Shown here: positions 18,001 through 24,000 of the stretch, piece by piece
How positions within the stretch are numbered: position 1 is the stretch's first letter
Layout of the letters: each line of letters starts with the position of its first letter
Origin: JBFXAM01 sp050184295
GTDB lineage: Bacteria; Planctomycetota; Phycisphaerae; UBA1845; Fen-1342
DNA: 28,553 bases
Reading direction: 5' to 3'
Assembly (NCBI GenBank): GCA_050184295.1
Contig: JBFXAM010000056.1
Location: 1 to 28,553, forward strand
Notes under the pieces: generated by a model
What the model was told of the DNA's origin: nothing
Databases searched by the model: none
What the model saw: only the letters and a program-made list of their open reading frames with translations
Translations under genes and position numbers: made by a program

Positions 18001-21000
18001 CGCGGGTCGGGGACGGCGGTGAACGCGTCGAGCTTGAACTGCGGATCGCCTTGCCGCGCCAGCGTCATGAACTTCAGCATGCCGTCCTCGACCGAGGAGA
18101 CGACGATGTCGGCATTGGCGTGCTTGAGCGCGAAGCGCCGAATCTGAAGGTTGGTATTCGGCGTATCGAGCAGTTCGACCATCTCGACGATCTGGTCGTA
18201 GACGTTGTCGGGCGCCTTGACGAGCAGCTTCTTGGCCGGCGCGTCGCCGATGATCACCACGCGGCCGCCGCCCGCGGCGCCGGCGAGCGCCGCGCCGGGC
18301 TGTCCGCCGCCGCGGCGTCCGCCGCGCGCACCGGCGCTGCCACCGATGGCGCTGCTGCCGGCGAAGACCTCGGTGAGCCTTTCGGCGAGTTTTTCGGGGT
18401 CGGCGTTGCGGACGGGGATTTCGCGGATTTCGCGCTGATTGAGTTTGTCCAGCTCGCGGATCTTCGTGAAGATCGTGTCGCGCTGCGGCTTGGGGGCGAA
18501 GACGAGGATCGAGTTGGTGACGGAGTCGGACTCGATGCGCACGTCGGCGGTTGCGCTGCTCGCGCCGCTGCCGCCGCCACGGAGTGCTCGCCCCGGACCG
18601 CCGCCGCCGCCGCCTTGCTCGAAGATGCCGCGGATCGCGTCGGCGATCGTCGGGGCGTCGCCGTATTGGCAGACGTAGAGCTCGGCCTCGGCGACCTTGC
18701 CTTCGATGTCGAGCATGGTGATCTGGGCTTCGACGTACTCGACGTCCTTGGCCTGGCAGGTGTAGATGAGCGTGTTGTTGCGCGGGTCGCCGCTGATGGT
18801 GACGGGACCGAGCGACGCGGGTTTGTTCGCGGCGCGAGGTCCGCCCGGCCCGCCGGAACCCCCGCTGCCGGCGGACGAGAACACGTCCTGGAGCAGCGGG
18901 AGCACATCTTCGAGGCGCGCGGTGTCGAGCTGGCGGTGCTTGATGATGACGATGTCGCGCTCTTCGAGCGACTCCATCCGCTGGATCACGTCTTCGATCA
19001 GCTCCATCACTTCCGGCGGAGCGGAGATGAGCAGCGAGTTGGTGATCTTGTTCGGGATGATCTCGACCGATTCGATCTTCGCGCCGCCGCCTTCCATGCC
19101 GGGCAGGTCGACGACCATCTGCTGCTGCAAAACCTGGAGCAACTGCTGCTGCTGCGGGTTGCGCGGCTGGGCGCCGCCGCCGGCGCCGCGCTGACGGGCG
19201 CGGTTCATGCCGAGCACTTCCTTGATATTGGCCGCGGTCTCGTCGGCGTCGAGCTGCCTGAGCTGGATTACGCGGAGATCGACCTTCGCCGGCGGGATGT
19301 CGAGTTCGCGCAGCAGTTCGCGAATCTTGGGCAGCTCCGACGCGTCGCACTTGGTGATCAGGTAGCTGTGGCTGGCGTCGGTCGCGATGCGCACGACCGC
19401 GCCGCCGCGGGCGGCTGCGCCGCGGCCCTGGCCGCGCTGTCCGCCGATCATGCCGGCGAGCTGTTCGCGCAGGCCGCCGGCTTCGTTGCCCTTGTCGCCT
19501 TCGCCGCCGCGGGCCTGCTGCTGTTGGGCGCGCTGCGCGGCCTGCTGCTGCTGTTGCTGCTGTTGCTGTGCCTGTTGGAGCGCGACCATCTGGCGGTCGT
19601 TGAACATGCGATCGAGGATGTCGGCCGCGGTGGTCACGTCGCCGTACTTGAACTTGAAGATGCGGATCACTTCGCCTTCGGCCATGTCCTCCTCGAAGCT
19701 GTCGATCAGGTCTTCGAGGTCTTCCACGGGCGTTTCTTCGCCGACGATGACGATGCGGTTGTCGGGGAGCACCTGAATGGTCGGCGGCTGGCGACCGGCG
19801 GCCTGTGCGGGCGCGCCCTTGACGCTCGCGGCGGGTGTGTCCTGCGCCGACGCCGCGGGCGCGTCCCTCGTGGGCGGCGGCGACGCGGGCTGGTTCGCGG
19901 CGCTCAGCGGACGCCCCGGCGGCTCGCTGCCGCCTTCGGTCGCCGGCGGCTCGTCGCTCGCGGCCGGCGCAGGGGCGCGACGCGGCGTCGCGGGAACCAC
20001 GCGGACGGGCGGCGTCGGCCGCGTCGGCGGTTCGTCGTCGGCCCGCGCGAACAGGCGGTCGAGGCGGTCATCCGCGGATGCGAAGCGGAACGCGGCCGCG
20101 GGCTGCGGCCGTGCGTCGCGCTCGAGCGCCGGAGGGACACTCGACGCGGGCGCTTCGAGCGCGGGCGGCTGCGGCGCTGCCTGGGCGCGTGACTTGTCGG
20201 CCGGCTCGCGCTCGAGCGAACTTGCATCGCGCCGGGGTGCGATCGCAGTCCGCGCCGGTTCGTTCGCATCGTCGTCCGCGAGCGGCATGACCGCATGGCC
20301 GCGGCCGCGGAGCGCCTCGCGCTCCGCCTGTTCGAGCCAACGGTCGATCGCGCCGCGGTTGAGCATGAACGGCTGCATGCCGCCGCCGTTGCGCTTCTCT
20401 TCGCTCGCGGGCTTCGCCCGGCCGTTGCCTTCGGCGCCGCCGGCGGGGCGGGTGCGCGGCTTCTCGGGCTGGGGCGGCGTTTCGTCATCGCGCCAGAGCG
20501 TCTCGACGATGGTGTCGGCCTTCGGGTCGGGCGCCGGGCGGTTGATCACGAGGCTGGGATTTCGCGCGACGAGGTATTGGAGCACCTTGTCGGCGTCCAT
20601 CTTGAGCTGGCGCGTCTTGACCTTGGTCTCGACCTTGATGCGCGCCTCGACGTCGCGGATGAGCTTCTCGATCATCGGGTATTCGCTGTCGCGCGCGACA
20701 ACCTTGAGATACTGGCCGTCCCAGTCGGAGTCGACTTCCGGGCCGTTGTCGCGATCGGGCAGCATGCTGCGCACCTCGAACGCGATGTCGTCCGCGTTGC
20801 CGCGGCTGATGTCGACGATCCGCAGCGTGCGGCCGCCGCCGAACAGTCCGCCGGTCGAATCGACCTCGGGGGCGGCGTCGAGCGCTTTCACATAGCTTTC
20901 GATCTGGCGCATCTTGCGCTTGCCGGCCGTGACGATCAGGCGGTTGTAGTACTCGTCGGTGCTGAAGGTGACGAGTTCGGCGGCGCTGCGCCCGGAGGGG

Positions 21001-24000
21001 AACATGGCCGAAAGCTGGTCGCTGAGTTCGATGACGTCGGCGTTCTCGATCTTGAAGATCTGGAGTTCGGGCAGCGTCGAGCTGCTCGCGGCGAGCTCCG
21101 TGACCAGTTTCTCGACATACGCGACATCCTTCGGCAGGCCGGCCAGCAGCAGCGCGTTGCTCGCTGCGTCGGCGGTGATGCGCACTTTCTCGGCGTCGCC
21201 GCGCGGCAGCACCTGTTGCAGCGCGCGGGCGAGTTCGTCGGCGTTGGCGTCGGCGAGCGGGAGGATGCGGATGAGGTCGCCGGTCGCCTCTTCCTTGTCC
21301 ACCGTCGCGATGAGCTGCTGGGCAAGCTCCTGATACTCCTCGGGGGCGTATACGACGAGCCGGTTCGTCGCCGGGTCGGCGACGACGCTCGGCTGAATCC
21401 GTGCGCCCATCATGCGCTTGTTCGACGCCGCCTGTGCTTTGAGCAGCGTGTCGACATTGGCCTGCACTTGTGTGGCGCGGGCGTTCTTGAGCGCGTAGGT
21501 GCGCAGCTCCGGCGTCGGGACGTTGGCCGACTCGAACTTCAGCACGAGTGCGTCGATGAACGAGATCACTTCCTTCGGCGCGAGCACGACGATGGAATTC
21601 GTCGTCGGCTCGGGAAACGCGTTGGGCTTCATCTGGCCGGGCTTGGCCTGGAGACCCATCGATGCCAACGCCCCCTGCACGGCGATTGCGACCTGCGTGG
21701 CGTCCATCACCTTGAGCTGATACGTGCGGACTTCGAGCCCCTCGGCCTCCACATCGACGCCCGCCAGCAGCGCCTTGATCTGCTCCAGCTTGTCCGCCGG
21801 CGCCTTGACGATCAGCCGGCCGATGCCCGCCGTCGTCGAGACCTCCTGGTACGGGTTGGTGCCGCGCTGTCCGCCGACCCGACCGCTGCCGTACATCTGG
21901 TCGACCATGGCCTTGGCCTGGTTTGGATCGAGGTACTTCAGGTCGATCGCGACCGGGACGATGGGCGAGGTCTCGGGCTGGTCGAGCTGCGTGACGAGCG
22001 CCTCGGCGTCGGGAATGACCATCTTGGGCGCGTTGACGATCAGCCGGTTGAGCCGCGGCTCGGCGACGATGTTGATGCGATCGGCGACTTCGCGCCCGGC
22101 GCGCTTCGCGACGCGGGCGGTGAGGAGCTCGCGCACCTGGTCGCGCAGCACCGTCGCGTCGGCGTGCTTGAGATCGAAGAAGCGCTCCGTGACGGCAAGC
22201 TCGGCGGCGTCGGCGGAAAGCTGCGCGATGAGCGCGTCGATCGACTCCTTCTGATCCTTGGGCGCCGTGATCAGCAGATTCTCGGTCAGCGCGTCGCCGC
22301 TGAACTTGAATTTGAGCTTGTCGGGGCGCGCGGGGCGCGCGTCGAACGACTCCTGGAGGCGCCGTGCGAGGTTATCGACGTTGAGGCCGGGGAGCTTGCG
22401 GGCTTCGGTGAACAGCAGATCGGGGCCGCCGGTCGCCTCCTCGGTCGCGACGTCAAACTGATCGAGCAGGTCCATGCCCTGTTTCACCGCCACCTGCGGA
22501 CCGCTGATGATCACGCGGTTCGTGCGATCGTCCGGCTGGATCGAGAGCTGCTGCGCCGCGTTGCGGCCGTACTGCTTGGTCACGCTCGCGGTGAGCGAGT
22601 CGCGAAGCCACTGGGCGGCAGCCTGCGCCGTGGCATGGTTGAGCTTGCGGAACGCGGTGTCGCGCTGGAGCCCTTCGCCGGCCGCTTCGAACTCGCTCAG
22701 CAGGCGCTCGACCTCGGTGAGCTCGCTGCGACTGACCGTGATGAGCACGGTCTCGGTGGTCGGGTCGGCGTCGAAGCGCGCGGTGATGCCCTCGCGGCGG
22801 GCGCGCTCGCCGAACGCGTTCGAGAGCTTGTTGGCGACCTGCTGGACGTCGAGCTTCGGCAACGTGACGGTCTTGATGACGATCTCGCGGTCGCCGGGAT
22901 CGTCGAGCTGTGCGAACAGCGCCTCGATCTCGGCGAGCTTGTCCGCCGACGCCTCGACGACCACCTGCGCGCCGGCGACGCTGACCTTCACCGCTTGCGG
23001 GCCCGCTCCGCCTCCACCCGATCCGAAGAACCCGCCGCCGCGCCGGCTGAAGACGCCGTTGAGCGCGTCGGCGATCTCGCGCGCCGGCGTGTTCTTGGGC
23101 GTCAGGATGCGGCGCTCGGGCAGCCCGCCGACGGCCTTGGCTTCGAGGTCGTCGACGAAAGCCTTGATGCGGGCGAAGAGCGGCTCGTTGGCACGGATGA
23201 CGAGCGAATTGGTGGTGGTCTCCGGCGTAACGCTCGGACCGGCGCCGCTGGGCGCGCCGCGGAAGCCGCCGCTGCTGCCGGCGGGTAGCAGCGCCTGGCA
23301 CTGCTGCGCGACGGCGGTTGCGTCGGTGTAGGTGAGCGGGACGATGACGACCGGGTCGCCGTCGGCGGGCACGTCGATCGACTTCACGAGCGCCTCGACC
23401 TCGTCGGCCTTGTTCTGCGGCATCTCGACGACGACCTGCGCGCCGGCGATGACGGGCTTCACCTGCGGGCCGGCGGACATGCCGCCGAAACGCCCGCCGC
23501 CGCCGCGACCGCCGGAGAAGAACTCGCCGATCGCGTCGCGGAGCTGCTGGGCCTGGAGGTGCCGAGGCGAGTAGAGCTTGCGGACGGGCTGCTCGGCGCC
23601 GGCCTTGGCGTCGAGGTCGGCGGCGAACTGCTTGATGCGTTCGAGCGTGGTTTCGTCGGCACGGACGACGAGCGAGTTCGTCGTGGGCTCGGGCTGAACG
23701 CTGTTGCCCGGACCCGCGAAGCGCCCGCGCCCGCCGGTGCCGCCGACAAGCGGCTGGGCGAGTTGCGCGACGGTGTTGGCGTCGGCGTAGCGCAGCGGAA
23801 GGATCGTCATCGGATCGACGGTGGGGGCCACGTCCATGCTGGCGACGAGCGCGCCGATCTCCTCGAGCGCCGGCGCGATTCCCTGCACCCAGATCTTGTC
23901 GCCATCCTGCGCGACGCTGACCCGCGACTGTCCGAGCGTCGGGTGGTTGTATTGCTGGTAGAGCGTGCGCAACGTGTTCGCAATCTGGACGGCGTCGCCT

